Below, in pieces: positions 25,296 through 40,001 of a stretch of 64,000 nt of DNA (the stretch's first letter is position 1; each line of letters starts with the position of its first letter). This DNA is from Planctomycetota bacterium. Its GTDB lineage: Bacteria; Planctomycetota; UBA1135; GCA-002686595. The DNA lies in assembly GCA_020853575.1 (NCBI GenBank), contig JADYYP010000071.1:1-64000 (forward strand), given 5' to 3'. The position numbers and the translations under genes were made by a program. A model generated the notes under the pieces. It was not told where the DNA came from. It made no database searches and saw only the letters and a list, made by a program, of their open reading frames with translations.

Positions 25296-26081
25296 TCACT
25301 TCACGAGCCGTGCGAGCTCGGCTTCGAGCGCCGTCTTGCCCTGGGCGTCTCCGAGCTCGGCCGCCAGGACGAGAGCACGGCGCATCACGACCTCCGCGCG
25401 TTGCTTGGCACCCGCCGCAACCAACGCCTGGCCGAGAGCGCGCAACGCGTTGTACTCGTCACCCGCGAGCTGCAGATCGCGGTAGATCAAGGCCGCCTCG
25501 CCCAAGGGCGCGACCGCGCTCGCGTGCTCGCCCTTGGCGACCAACGCCGCACCCAGCGCGGAGAGGCCCATCGCGTGTCCCCACCAATCGCCGAGCGGGG
25601 CGGCGTGCTCGATGCACTCGCGCGCCTTGCTCTCCGCGCTGGCGAAGTCCTTGGCTTTGAGGGCCTTGCGCGACTCGCCGTGCGCGCGCTGTCCGGCGCG
25701 GAAGTGCTGCTTTTGTTCCTTCGACTGGCCGGCGAACGCGCTGGCGTAGTCCAGGAAGATCGGATGCCCGCTGACCTCGCTCGCGATGCGCGCACCCCAC
25801 AGCGCTCGCGCGTGGTGCTCCGCGATCGCCTTCGCGTCCGGCGTCTCCGGCGATTTCTCCCAGGTCGCGAGCGCGCCCTCCAGGTCCTCGTCGATGGTGT
25901 AGAGCACCTCCCGGGGATGCGCACGCCACAGTGCGGCGCAGCCCTGCTCGTCCCGCGCGGCGAAGAGCGCGACGAACTGCTCGCGCGTCGAGCGCTCCTG
26001 CGCGCGGACGAGCTCCACCGGTGCACGAGTCGCCGAGGACGGGTTGGGGCAGGCGAGCAGCAAGCTGAGGGCGACGATCAT
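25296..26081 (-). CDS. TPR-repeat lipoprotein
   Basis: 261 aa. MIVALSLLLAC gives a short signal with a likely lipobox Cys at 11. From about 130 the helices (AKDFASAESKARECIEHAAPLGDWWGHAMG, GEHASAVAPLGEAALIYRDL, and a third ending AELGDAQGKTALEAELARL) are TPRs. Its ATG overlaps the stop of the Nudix gene (ATGA), so the two are translationally coupled. The role is unknown; the chemistry of a Nudix hydrolase gives no obvious link to it. Confidence 0.7.
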   Translation of the reverse strand: MIVALSLLLACPNPSSATRAPVELVRAQERSTREQFVALFAARDEQGCAALWRAHPREVLYTIDEDLEGALATWEKSPETPDAKAIAEHHARALWGARIASEVSGHPIFLDYASAFAGQSKEQKQHFRAGQRAHGESRKALKAKDFASAESKARECIEHAAPLGDWWGHAMGLSALGAALVAKGEHASAVAPLGEAALIYRDLQLAGDEYNALRALGQALVAAGAKQRAEVVMRRALVLAAELGDAQGKTALEAELARLVK

Positions 26082-26677
26082 GGGTGGTGCGCGAGGGTCG
26101 GTTCGACGACGTCGAAGAACATGTAGAGCGAGAGAGAGCTGAAGGCGTCCACGATGCGGCCCGAGCGCAGGAGCGCGCGCACCTCGTCGCGGGTGAAGAT
26201 CGCCACCACGATGCGCTCGCTTGCTTCGTGCTCGGTCGAGCGCGCGATCCTGCAGTCGAGCGCGACGAAGGCGTGCGCGTAGTGATCGCTGATGCCGTTG
26301 ATCGGGTAGAAGCCGGGCAATGCGACGAGGCGTCCAGCGACACAACCGGTTTCCTCGCGCAACTCGCGCTCGGCGCCTAGGCGCGGATCCTCGGCCGGAT
26401 TCAGGCGCCCGGCGGGGAGCTCCCAGTGGGTCTCGCCGTGCGGATAGCGGTACTGGCCGATCAACACGAAGCGCCCGTCGGCGAGTCGCGGCACGACCAC
26501 GACCGCGTCGCTGATCTCGACCACGTGGTGCACGCCGCTGGTTCCGTCGGGGAACACCACGTCGTCGGCGCGCAGGCCGCACCAGCGCGACTCGTAGATG
26601 CGCCGCGTCGCCGTCACCGCGAACGGCGCGAACGGCGGAGGATCGTCGGGAGTGGGGGACGTGGAGGAGGTGCTCAC
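26078..26677 (-). CDS. Nudix hydrolase, ADP-ribose pyrophosphatase type
   Basis: 199 aa. The Nudix box is perfect: G at 90, E at 96, then REL-x-EE-x-G from 104 to 111 within ERELREETGC. The preceding GQYRYPHGETHWELPAGRL and the following PINGISDHYAHAFVA are typical of ADP-ribose or nucleoside-diphosphate-sugar pyrophosphatases. The GTG start at 26677 gives a product of normal length with a short Ser/Thr/Pro leader. The much longer frame upstream has no family resemblance. It is coupled to the downstream TPR lipoprotein by a four-base overlap. Confidence 0.9.
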   Translation of the reverse strand: MSTSSTSPTPDDPPPFAPFAVTATRRIYESRWCGLRADDVVFPDGTSGVHHVVEISDAVVVVPRLADGRFVLIGQYRYPHGETHWELPAGRLNPAEDPRLGAERELREETGCVAGRLVALPGFYPINGISDHYAHAFVALDCRIARSTEHEASERIVVAIFTRDEVRALLRSGRIVDAFSSLSLYMFFDVVEPTLAHHP

Positions 26678-27250
26678 GGCAACGGGAGGGCGGCATGGTA
26701 CGGGCTCGCTCCACACGCCTTCGAGTGCGCCGAGGCCGTTTCCCCAGTTCGATCGCAGTCCAGGCCTTCCGATCGTCCTCGGCGGCAACGCGTGCGAGGC
26801 TCGGCACATTCGGATTGCGCCGAGGGAGACGGCCGCCTCCGTGACGGCTCGCGCGGCCGGGCACGGCTCTCCGCGGCGGACGCAGCGGCGCTCGGGCCGT
26901 GCGCGGTGGTCGCGCTCGAGCCCGCGCGGCGCGTTGCGGTCGCCGGGATGGCGCAGGCGCACCGACCTGGAGCTGGGCTCACTCCCGCACAGCTCCCCCG
27001 GACGCCAAGCCATGCCCGGGATGGCTCGACGCCGCGGGCCAGCTCCCATAGATTCGAGGGCCTCGCTCCAAGCGCGTCCGGCGGCATGGACTCCGCGGCG
27101 GACCGCGGGCGAATGCGGAGTTCCGGAGTTCCTCACCCAAGTTCCTGGAGCCCGTCGCCACACTCGCACGAGCGCGCTGCAGCTTTCCGTGGTGCGCGTT
27201 TCGAGTCGTCTCCTGAAGCCCCTCTTTTCCCAGCCCAAAGGTCTGCAACC
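26678..27250. other. intergenic region between divergent genes
   Basis: 573 bp between the Nudix gene (minus) and the S74 protein (plus), expected to hold both promoters. No gene or conserved RNA is apparent. Frames through it are Arg/Pro-rich without family resemblance. Confidence 0.4.
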
Positions 27251-29659
27251 GTGAGCTTTCCCCGCGCTGCATTCGTGTTCTCCGCGCTGTCCTTGGTCGC
27301 GCGTCCAGCCGTCGCGCAAAACGGTCTCGAGCTGCTCTCCGAGCCGCACTTGCAGTGGGCCGATGTCGATGGCGATGGACGTTGGGACGCGGCGCTCGTC
27401 GACGGCCAGGGGCGCGTGGGCCTGTACTTGGGTTGGGGTGACGGGCGCTTCGAGGACATCACGCAGGCCAGCGGACTGGCGGCGCTCGAGGGCGCGAGTT
27501 GCGTTCTGCTGGAGGACTTGGACGGCGACGGGGACGTGGACCTGTTCGCCGGCTCGGCCACGCAGCGCGTGTGGCTGAACGCGGGCAATGCGTTGTTCGA
27601 GCCGAACCGCTGCGGGTTGGAGCACGAGGCCTTCGACCTCGCCGCGCGAGCGCTCGACTTCGACTCCGACGGTCGCGCGGACCTGTGGCTGCGCACCGAG
27701 ACGGGCGAGATGCTCGCGCGCAACCTCGGTGGTGCGCGCTTCGAGGCACTGTCATTCCCCGCGGGAGGCGGCGCGTACGCGGTGCAGCCTGCGGCACTCG
27801 CTTCGGGCGAGCCCAGCGATTCCGCGCTGACCAGCGGCATCGCTTCCACGAGCCCCGGAGTGCGGCGGCTCGCGCGCTGGCGAGCGGCGTTGGCGAGCGC
27901 GAGCAGCGCCTCACAGCTCTCGTCCAGCCCGAGCATGGCGATGTCGGGTTCCACGGGGATCGGGAACCTGCCGATGGCGAGCTCGCCGACCTTCATCTGC
28001 GCGGGGACGATCGTCGACCAGGGCACCAACCAGTGCATCGAAGCCAGCTCGGTCCCGACCCTGGGCGAGCTCTATCCGCTCTCGACGAACCTCAACGTCT
28101 CAGCCGCCGGCAATGTCGGGGTCGGCACGCTGACACCGGGGGCCAAGCTCGACGTGAGCGGCTCGGTGCGCGCCAGCGGACAGCTCGTCTCGACCCAGGC
28201 CACGGGCTCGGCACCGCTGCTGGTGAGCTCGACGACCAAGGTGAACCAGCTCAACGCGGATCTGCTCGACGGCCTGGACGCGACGGCGTTCTCGCAGCTG
28301 GGGAGCTCGATCAGCTCGAGCGAGATCGTCGACGCCACGATCGTCGATGCGGACATCAGCGGCACGGCGGCGATCACGGGGACCAAGGTGATCCCGAACT
28401 TCGGCAACCAAGACATCGTGACCAGCGGCGAGTTGGCCGTGTGGGGAATGCGCACCGAGCGCAGCGGAACCATCACGCCGAACGTGATCGGCGGCGGCGA
28501 CAACAACACTGCCTCGGTCGTCAACGGCTGCACGATTGCCGGAGGCGGATCCGCCGGGGGATTGGGCGGTGCCAACGCAGTCACGGACTCCTTCGGCACC
28601 ATCGGTGGCGGGAACAGCAATACCGCTGGCAACGCGGACGCCGATCCCTCCAACGCTTGGTTCGCGACGGTCGCCGGGGGAAGTCAGAACTCCGCCAGGG
28701 GCGCGCACTCCGCGGTGATCGGCGGCAAGCAGAACTCCGCCGACGGTGACTTTGCCGTCGCGTTGGGCGGACACTCCAACTCCGCTTCGGGAGACTACGC
28801 TTGCGCCGCTGGCAAGAACGCCTTCGCTGGCCACTCGGGCTCCTTCGTGTGGTCGGACGCTTCCGGCGCCGCCGCCTCGACGGCTCCCAATCAGTTCCTG
28901 ATCCAAGCCTCGGGCGGTGTGGGAGTCGGCACGACGACGCCCGAAGGGCCGCTGCACGTGGCCGAGGGGAGCGCCGGATCGATCTCGGCGAATGCGAGCG
29001 CCGCGGCGGTTCTCGAGCGCAACGCCAGCTGCTTTCTGCAGCTCTTGGCGCCCGATGCCAACGAGTCCGGCGTGCTGTTCGGCAATCCGTCCGACGGGGC
29101 CGCGGCCGGCGCGATCGTCTACAACTCGACGGCCGCCAACGGGCTCGCATTCCGCGTCGCGGGCAACAGCACGAAGATGGTGATCGACGCCAGCGGCAAC
29201 GTCGGCGTGGGCACGACGGCTCCGACTTTCTTGCTGCACGTCAATGGCAGCGCGGGCAAGCCGGGCGGCGGCTCGTGGTCGGTGGCGAGCGACGCGCGCC
29301 TCAAGACGAATGTCGCAGAGCTCGACGGCGCGTTGGCCAAGCTGCTCCGGCTGCACGGCGTGACTTACGAGTACAAGGACCCCTCGGCGATCCACGAGCT
29401 CGAGGGCGAACAGACCGGCTTCCTCGCGCAGGAAGTCGAACGCGTGTTCCCCGAGTGGGTCGAGACCGGCGCCGATGGCTACAAGCGGCTCTCGATCCGC
29501 GGCTTCGAGGCCTTGACCGTCGAGGCGCTGCGCGAGCTGCGCGGCGAAGCTGCTGAGCGCGCCGCGCGCGACGCCGCGCGCATCGCGAGCTTGGAGGCGC
29601 AGATGGCCGAACTGAAAGCGCTGGTGCACGCCAGCCTGGCCGCGGGCAACGCGCGCTAA
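27251..29659 (+). CDS. secreted FG-GAP / YadA-head / peptidase S74 autoprocessing protein
   Basis: 802 aa with a GTG start and signal peptide (FVFSALSLVARPAVAQN). Residues about 33-170 hold FG-GAP/VCBS-like Ca-binding repeats (ADVDGDGRWDAAL, EDLDGDGDVDLF, DFDSDGRADLW). About 400-520 carry YadA-head-type GGxxNxA repeats (TIGGGNSNTAGN, VAGGSQNSARG, VIGGKQNSADG, ALGGHSNSASG). The C-terminus (about 679-765) is a peptidase S74 intramolecular chaperone, SDARLKTNV to QTGFLAQEVERVFPEWV, followed by a coiled coil. S74 domains trimerise phage tail spikes and then cut themselves off at a Ser. A trimeric surface fibre is the best guess. It is followed by a strong terminator. Confidence 0.85.
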   Translation: MSFPRAAFVFSALSLVARPAVAQNGLELLSEPHLQWADVDGDGRWDAALVDGQGRVGLYLGWGDGRFEDITQASGLAALEGASCVLLEDLDGDGDVDLFAGSATQRVWLNAGNALFEPNRCGLEHEAFDLAARALDFDSDGRADLWLRTETGEMLARNLGGARFEALSFPAGGGAYAVQPAALASGEPSDSALTSGIASTSPGVRRLARWRAALASASSASQLSSSPSMAMSGSTGIGNLPMASSPTFICAGTIVDQGTNQCIEASSVPTLGELYPLSTNLNVSAAGNVGVGTLTPGAKLDVSGSVRASGQLVSTQATGSAPLLVSSTTKVNQLNADLLDGLDATAFSQLGSSISSSEIVDATIVDADISGTAAITGTKVIPNFGNQDIVTSGELAVWGMRTERSGTITPNVIGGGDNNTASVVNGCTIAGGGSAGGLGGANAVTDSFGTIGGGNSNTAGNADADPSNAWFATVAGGSQNSARGAHSAVIGGKQNSADGDFAVALGGHSNSASGDYACAAGKNAFAGHSGSFVWSDASGAAASTAPNQFLIQASGGVGVGTTTPEGPLHVAEGSAGSISANASAAAVLERNASCFLQLLAPDANESGVLFGNPSDGAAAGAIVYNSTAANGLAFRVAGNSTKMVIDASGNVGVGTTAPTFLLHVNGSAGKPGGGSWSVASDARLKTNVAELDGALAKLLRLHGVTYEYKDPSAIHELEGEQTGFLAQEVERVFPEWVETGADGYKRLSIRGFEALTVEALRELRGEAAERAARDAARIASLEAQMAELKALVHASLAAGNAR

Positions 29660-29697
29660 ATGGACTGGGGCGTTTGCGCGCCCGAGGGATCATGAAA

Positions 29698-29735
29698 GCG
29701 CGTCCCCGTCGGCGTTGGCCCCGACGGGGACGCGC
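29698..29735. terminator. bidirectional intrinsic terminator
   Basis: A perfect 15-bp stem, gcgcgtccccgtcgg (29698-29712) with ccgacggggacgcgc (29721-29735), encloses an 8-base loop. On the plus strand it is followed by cgtctttcg. It lies between the convergent S74-protein gene and pyruvate dehydrogenase gene, 38 and 24 bp from their stops, so it can serve both. Confidence 0.85.
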
Positions 29736-29759
29736 CGTCTTTCGAATCTCGCGCCGCGC

Positions 29760-32666
29760 TCAGTGCGCCGCGTGGCCCGCCTCGGGCCACAGCTCGCGCC
29801 AGTCGCGCTGCGGACTTGCGCGGCCGGCGAGGCGCTCGAGCCAGTCGCGCGGCACGCGCAGGTCCTCCAACGCCGTTTCGGCCAGGGCCTTCCCGCAGGC
29901 TTCGACGACCGACTCACTGTCGAGGTGGTGCAGCTCGTACACCTGGTCGGGGCGACCGCACTTGGAGAACTTGCGCACGGCGAGCGTCGTCTGCTTGACT
30001 CCGACGATCGAGCCGATGTTGTCGACCAGGCCCGCTTCGCCGTCGCACATGGCGACGATCGGCACGCGCCGACCGGCGAGACCGACGAGCTCGGACTCGT
30101 CGTCGACTTCGCGCGCGACCAGGTGCAGGTCGCCGTCGATCGCGAGGCCTTGTCGTAGGTGCGCGTAGCCGTCCCGGTCGCCCAGGATGCCGAGCAGCAG
30201 CTCTGGACTCGAGATCACGATCACGTTGGCGAACACGCCGCGCTCGAGCAGCTTGCGCGACGCCTCGACGGCCTCGGTCGCGACCGAGCCCATCGCGAAC
30301 AGCTGCACCACGTTGTCGCCCGGCTCGTAGCCGGCGTAGCCGCGCCAGTCGACCAGGTAGTAGCCGCCGGCGAGGCACTCGTGGCGCACGCGCTCGAGCA
30401 ACTCGTCGTCGGGCTTGGTCGCGACCAGCGCTTCGTCCGTCGCGCCGCTCTGGCTCGAGCCCTTCGGCGCGAGCGCGCCGGTCCACGCACCCTCGACTTT
30501 CGAGCGCGCGTGCCTGCGCACGCAGTCGAGCAAGAGCCGCTGCGGGATGGCGCGCGTCACGGCCCGGATCAACACTCCGCGCCGGCCCTCGTTGGTGTCC
30601 TGCATGTGGCGCGCGATGGCGTCGGACAGGATCCAATCGACCTCGACCGCGAACAGCGGCTCCCAGGTGATCAGGTTGGGGATCTGGATGTCGCTCTTCC
30701 ACGAATGCTGCGCGCCTTCGCTGGAGAGCGTCACGCCGCTGGGCGTGCCCATGATCACGAACTCTGCGCCCCAATAGAGGTTGTAGTAGAGCTGGTCGAG
30801 CGCGCGTTTGATGAAGAAGTCGTACACGGTCATGATCGGGAAGAACGGCAGGCCCGTGTAGTGGGCCATCTTCCCGAAGCTGGCCGCTGCGCTCATGCAG
30901 TTGGCCTCGGCGATCTCGAAGCGGATGTGGCGCGTCCAGACCTCCTCGTGCGTGATCAGCGAGGGGTGGCGGATTTCCTTGGGCAACTCGGCGTCGGGCT
31001 TCTGCTCGGGCGTCGGCCCGTAGATGCGCTGGTCCATCACCGGCGAGACGTTGGTCGAGGTGCCCACGTCCGGCGACAGCGTCAACACGAAGTCCGCGGC
31101 CGTCTTCCAGCGCTGCTCGTGCTGGGTCAACTCCTTGGAGCCCGACATCTTCGGACCGCCCTCGTCGGCGGTGCCGATGCGCACCAGCTTGCTCGCGAGT
31201 TGGCCCCACATCCACTGCGTGTGCGCCAAGGGGAACAGCGACAGGTCGATGTCGAGCGCGTGCGGGATCTGTCCGTCGCGGTCGATCTGCTCGCGCACCC
31301 AGGCTCGATTCTTCTCGCGCAGCTCCCGGTGCGCCGCCATGCCCGCGCGGAATTTCTGCGAGCGCGCGGCCAGGTAGCGGCCCTCGTCGCTGTGCGGGTC
31401 GAAACGCTGGAACGGCTGGTCGAAGCCCAGCCCGACGCGCTCGAGCAGGCGCTTGACCTCTTTTTCATCGGGCAGGGCCGAGTGATTCGAGGGATCGGCG
31501 GCACATTCCAGCGCCCAGCCCTTGAGCGTGTGCGCGATCACCAGGGTCGGCTGCGTGCGCGAGGTGCGCGCCTCGCCCAGCACCTCGATCAGCTTGGCCA
31601 GGTCGTGGCCGCCGAAGTCGGCGAACGAGCACAGGATCTCGTCGTCGCTCATCGACTCGACCAGCACCTTGCAGCGCGGCGCGAGTTGCACCGCGCGCCT
31701 GCGGATCTCGCCGGCGTCGCCGGAGAGCAGCAGCACCTGCAAGTCGTGGTCGGTCAAGAGCTTCTCGAAGAACTCGCGGTAGGCCTCGCCACCCTCGCGC
31801 TCGAAGAAGCTCTCGCGGAACCAGCCGTGGCGCACTTGCACGACTTTCCAGCCGTTGGCGCGCGCCGTGTTCTCGATGCGATCGCAGTCGGCGCCGTGCA
31901 GCCCGCGCTCGTTGGGAATGCGTGTGCCGTCGAGGTTCTGGCGGTTGTAGTCGATGATCCAAGTGACGTTGCCGAGCTGACGTTCCGCGACGTCGGGCAG
32001 GCACTCCAGCAGCGAACCCTCGCGGAACTCGCTGTCGCCGATCAGCGACCAGAAGTGCGCCCCCGCGGGCACCGACCAACCGTGGTCCTTGGCGTAGCGG
32101 TAGGCCAGCGCGAGGTACACGCTGACCACCGGCGGGATGCCGACCGAGCCCGAAGGCAGGAAGTGGAACGAGTCGGGATCGGTGCGCGCGTGGTAGCTCT
32201 GGAAGACGTCCGGGAACTCACTCGACTTGAAGGCGCGCAGCGTGTGCATCGCGCGCATCGACTCAGGCTCACTGAGCCACGTGCCGTCCTCGCGCCGGAA
32301 CAAGTCGAGCAAGTGGTGCAGCGCGTGGTCGACCGGCGATGCGTGCGGCTTGCAGCACACGTAGTCTTCGGGCTCGCGCACGGCGAGGTGCAACGCGGCG
32401 AGGATGTGGTAGGCGCTGGCACACGACGCCGGATGTCCACCGACCTTGGGGTCGCCCGAGCGCTTGTCCTTGCGGTGATTGGCGTGCCAGATCATCGCCT
32501 GTGTCTGCGCGAAGGCGCGGTTGGTGATGCTGGTGAGCGTGCGGACATCGGCGTGGGCCAACGTGCGACCGGCGAGGTTCTTCATCGTGGACGGAGCGGG
32601 CTCGGCCGGGCGCTGCGGGAGCAGCGGGCCAGGACGGAGTGGTTGGGCGCGCAGATCGTGGGTCAT
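29760..32666 (-). CDS. aceE: pyruvate dehydrogenase E1 component, homodimeric type
   Basis: 968 aa. This is the thiamine-diphosphate-dependent E1 that decarboxylates pyruvate and acetylates the E2 lipoyl arm. The ThDP motif is complete: GDSEFREGSLLECLP followed by IIDYNRQNLDG. The N-terminal region (KVGGHPASCASAYHILAAL) and transketolase-like Pyr domain (ITHEEVWTRHIRFEIAEANCMSAAASFG) follow the AceE order. It is about 80 residues longer than the enterobacterial enzyme, partly because of an N-terminal leader; a second ATG lies at MKNLAGRT. No E2 (aceF) or E3 (lpd) gene is adjacent, unlike the usual aceEF order. A related 2-oxo acid E1 role cannot be fully excluded. Confidence 0.85.
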   Translation of the reverse strand: MTHDLRAQPLRPGPLLPQRPAEPAPSTMKNLAGRTLAHADVRTLTSITNRAFAQTQAMIWHANHRKDKRSGDPKVGGHPASCASAYHILAALHLAVREPEDYVCCKPHASPVDHALHHLLDLFRREDGTWLSEPESMRAMHTLRAFKSSEFPDVFQSYHARTDPDSFHFLPSGSVGIPPVVSVYLALAYRYAKDHGWSVPAGAHFWSLIGDSEFREGSLLECLPDVAERQLGNVTWIIDYNRQNLDGTRIPNERGLHGADCDRIENTARANGWKVVQVRHGWFRESFFEREGGEAYREFFEKLLTDHDLQVLLLSGDAGEIRRRAVQLAPRCKVLVESMSDDEILCSFADFGGHDLAKLIEVLGEARTSRTQPTLVIAHTLKGWALECAADPSNHSALPDEKEVKRLLERVGLGFDQPFQRFDPHSDEGRYLAARSQKFRAGMAAHRELREKNRAWVREQIDRDGQIPHALDIDLSLFPLAHTQWMWGQLASKLVRIGTADEGGPKMSGSKELTQHEQRWKTAADFVLTLSPDVGTSTNVSPVMDQRIYGPTPEQKPDAELPKEIRHPSLITHEEVWTRHIRFEIAEANCMSAAASFGKMAHYTGLPFFPIMTVYDFFIKRALDQLYYNLYWGAEFVIMGTPSGVTLSSEGAQHSWKSDIQIPNLITWEPLFAVEVDWILSDAIARHMQDTNEGRRGVLIRAVTRAIPQRLLLDCVRRHARSKVEGAWTGALAPKGSSQSGATDEALVATKPDDELLERVRHECLAGGYYLVDWRGYAGYEPGDNVVQLFAMGSVATEAVEASRKLLERGVFANVIVISSPELLLGILGDRDGYAHLRQGLAIDGDLHLVAREVDDESELVGLAGRRVPIVAMCDGEAGLVDNIGSIVGVKQTTLAVRKFSKCGRPDQVYELHHLDSESVVEACGKALAETALEDLRVPRDWLERLAGRASPQRDWRELWPEAGHAAH

Positions 32667-33063
32667 GGTGCGGTTGCCGGACCGGCGGCGTTCGTGCGAG
32701 GGGAGCGCGCGGCGGTGCATGCGCCTCGCTCCGTGCCGCGGTCCGGACGGGGCGCGCATCCTACCAGCGCCGTGGCTGGTGCTCGACGGACTCCCCTTCG
32801 AGCTCGAGGCGCCATGGCGCAGCCCGCTCCACGAGCATCCGCCGGCATGGCGCACGCGAGTCGGCCGTGGGATCCGCGCGCAAGCGCGTCAGGGTTGCAG
32901 CGTGACGTGCAGCGCGTCCGTCCACCCGACGGGATGCGGCACCGAGTACGGATCGCGCGACGCAGCGCGCGGTCGGCGCCGCCGGCGCATCGTCAGCCGC
33001 AGGCCGCGCGCGAGCCTCTGGGCCGACCTGCGGCGTTGAGGCGAAAGCAGGGGGTCGGGCCGC
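32667..33063. other. intergenic region upstream of aceE
   Basis: 397 bp. It probably holds the aceE promoter. A TAGGAT hexamer on the minus strand (32758-32763) is a possible -10 box, without a clear -35. No gene is supported. Confidence 0.35.
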
Positions 33064-34167
33064 TCAGACGGCGTCGATCAACGCGCGATAGCTCGCGACC
33101 ATGTGCGCATGGGAGTAACACTGCGCGACGCGCTCGCGGTTTGCGCTTCCCAACTCGCTGCGCACCTCGCGCGAGGCGGCGAGCTCCATCAGGATCCGCG
33201 AGAGCGCGGCGTCGGTCTGGTCGTCGAGACTGGCAACGTAGCGCTGCTGCGACTGCGGCAACATCGCGCGCACGTCCCCGACGTCCGTCGCCATCACCGG
33301 CAGGGAGCTCGCCATGGCTTCCAGCAAGGCGATCGGCATCTGCTCGGTGTCCGAGGTGAGCGCGAACACGTCCATGGCGCGGTAGTGCTCGCGCGGGTCG
33401 GCGTGGTAGCCCGCGAAATGCACGCGGCCGGAGAGCTCCGGCACGCGCGCGAGCTCCTCCAGACCCGCGCGCTCGGGACCCTCGCCGAGCACCAAGGCGT
33501 GCACATCGCAGCGCGGCGCGCAACGCGCGACGGCGCGCAGCAAACGCGCGACGTTTTTCTCTGGCCGAAGATGACCGACCGCGCCGACGACGACTGCGTC
33601 GCGCGCGATGGCGTAGCGTTCGCGCAGCGCGGGCCGGCCGTCGGCCGCGGAGAAGCGCTCGATCTCGATGCCGTTGGGAATGAAGTGCAGGCGCTGCTCG
33701 GGCACGCGCCACAGCTCGCGCGCGATGCGCTGCAGGTTCTGCGAGATCACCACCACGCGCGTCGAGCCGCCGAGGGCGAGGCGCCGCATCCACACGCGCC
33801 GGCGCTTGAAGCCGCGGGCCTCGTCGGGCAGGAAACCGTCCTCGTGGTGGATCACGGCGAAACCGGCGCTGCGCGCCGCGAACACCGTGTCGATCGCGCC
33901 GAAGTTGTAGGTCAGCACCAGATCGGGCGCGAGCTCGCGCAGCACGGCGCGCATGCGTCGCGCGGTCGCGAGCGAGCCCGCCTTGGGCGGTGGATCGACG
34001 TAGCGAACGTCCAATGCGGGATCGAGCAACTCGCGCGCGCTCGTGCGGCCGTCCATGGCGACGATCGTGTGGCGCAGCTCCGGACCGAACGCCGCCAAGA
34101 GCTTGGCCGTGCGCACCTGAGGTCCGGCGGGGACGAACGTCGAGAAGACGTGGACCAGGTGCTTCAC
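33064..34167 (-). CDS. GT4-family glycosyltransferase
   Basis: 367 aa. GT-B fold enzyme that moves a sugar from a nucleotide donor. The N-terminal VHVFSTFVPAGPQVRTAKLLAAF is the usual glycine loop. The C-terminal domain has HFIPNGIEIERF, VGAVGHLRPEKN and SDTEQMPIALLEAMASSLPVMATDVGDV; the E-x7-E nucleotide-sugar signature falls in this last segment. It is typical of lipopolysaccharide or exopolysaccharide assembly. It starts 7 bp after the oxidoreductase-epimerase stop on the same strand, so the two form an operon, probably for surface glycan synthesis. Confidence 0.85.
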   Translation of the reverse strand: MKHLVHVFSTFVPAGPQVRTAKLLAAFGPELRHTIVAMDGRTSARELLDPALDVRYVDPPPKAGSLATARRMRAVLRELAPDLVLTYNFGAIDTVFAARSAGFAVIHHEDGFLPDEARGFKRRRVWMRRLALGGSTRVVVISQNLQRIARELWRVPEQRLHFIPNGIEIERFSAADGRPALRERYAIARDAVVVGAVGHLRPEKNVARLLRAVARCAPRCDVHALVLGEGPERAGLEELARVPELSGRVHFAGYHADPREHYRAMDVFALTSDTEQMPIALLEAMASSLPVMATDVGDVRAMLPQSQQRYVASLDDQTDAALSRILMELAASREVRSELGSANRERVAQCYSHAHMVASYRALIDAV

Positions 34168-34174
34168 GCGCGCG

Positions 34175-39886
<5,712 letters not shown>

Positions 39887-40001
39887 CGCGGAAGAGCGCA
39901 TTCGCGCCGTTCGGCGGGACGCACGAAATGGCGCGACGTCGCTATCCTGCCTCGCCCGTCCCGGGGTTCGCCGCGCCTCCTCGCACCGATCGCCTCGAGC
40001 C

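Noticed and set aside
26598-27254. 218-aa plus-strand frame before the S74 protein
   Set aside because: It overlaps the Nudix gene start on the other strand and is Arg/Gly/Pro-rich without family features.
30159-33359. 1066-aa plus-strand open frame opposite aceE
   Set aside because: Shadow frame; it runs across the aceE start and intergenic region with no ribosome-binding site or family resemblance.
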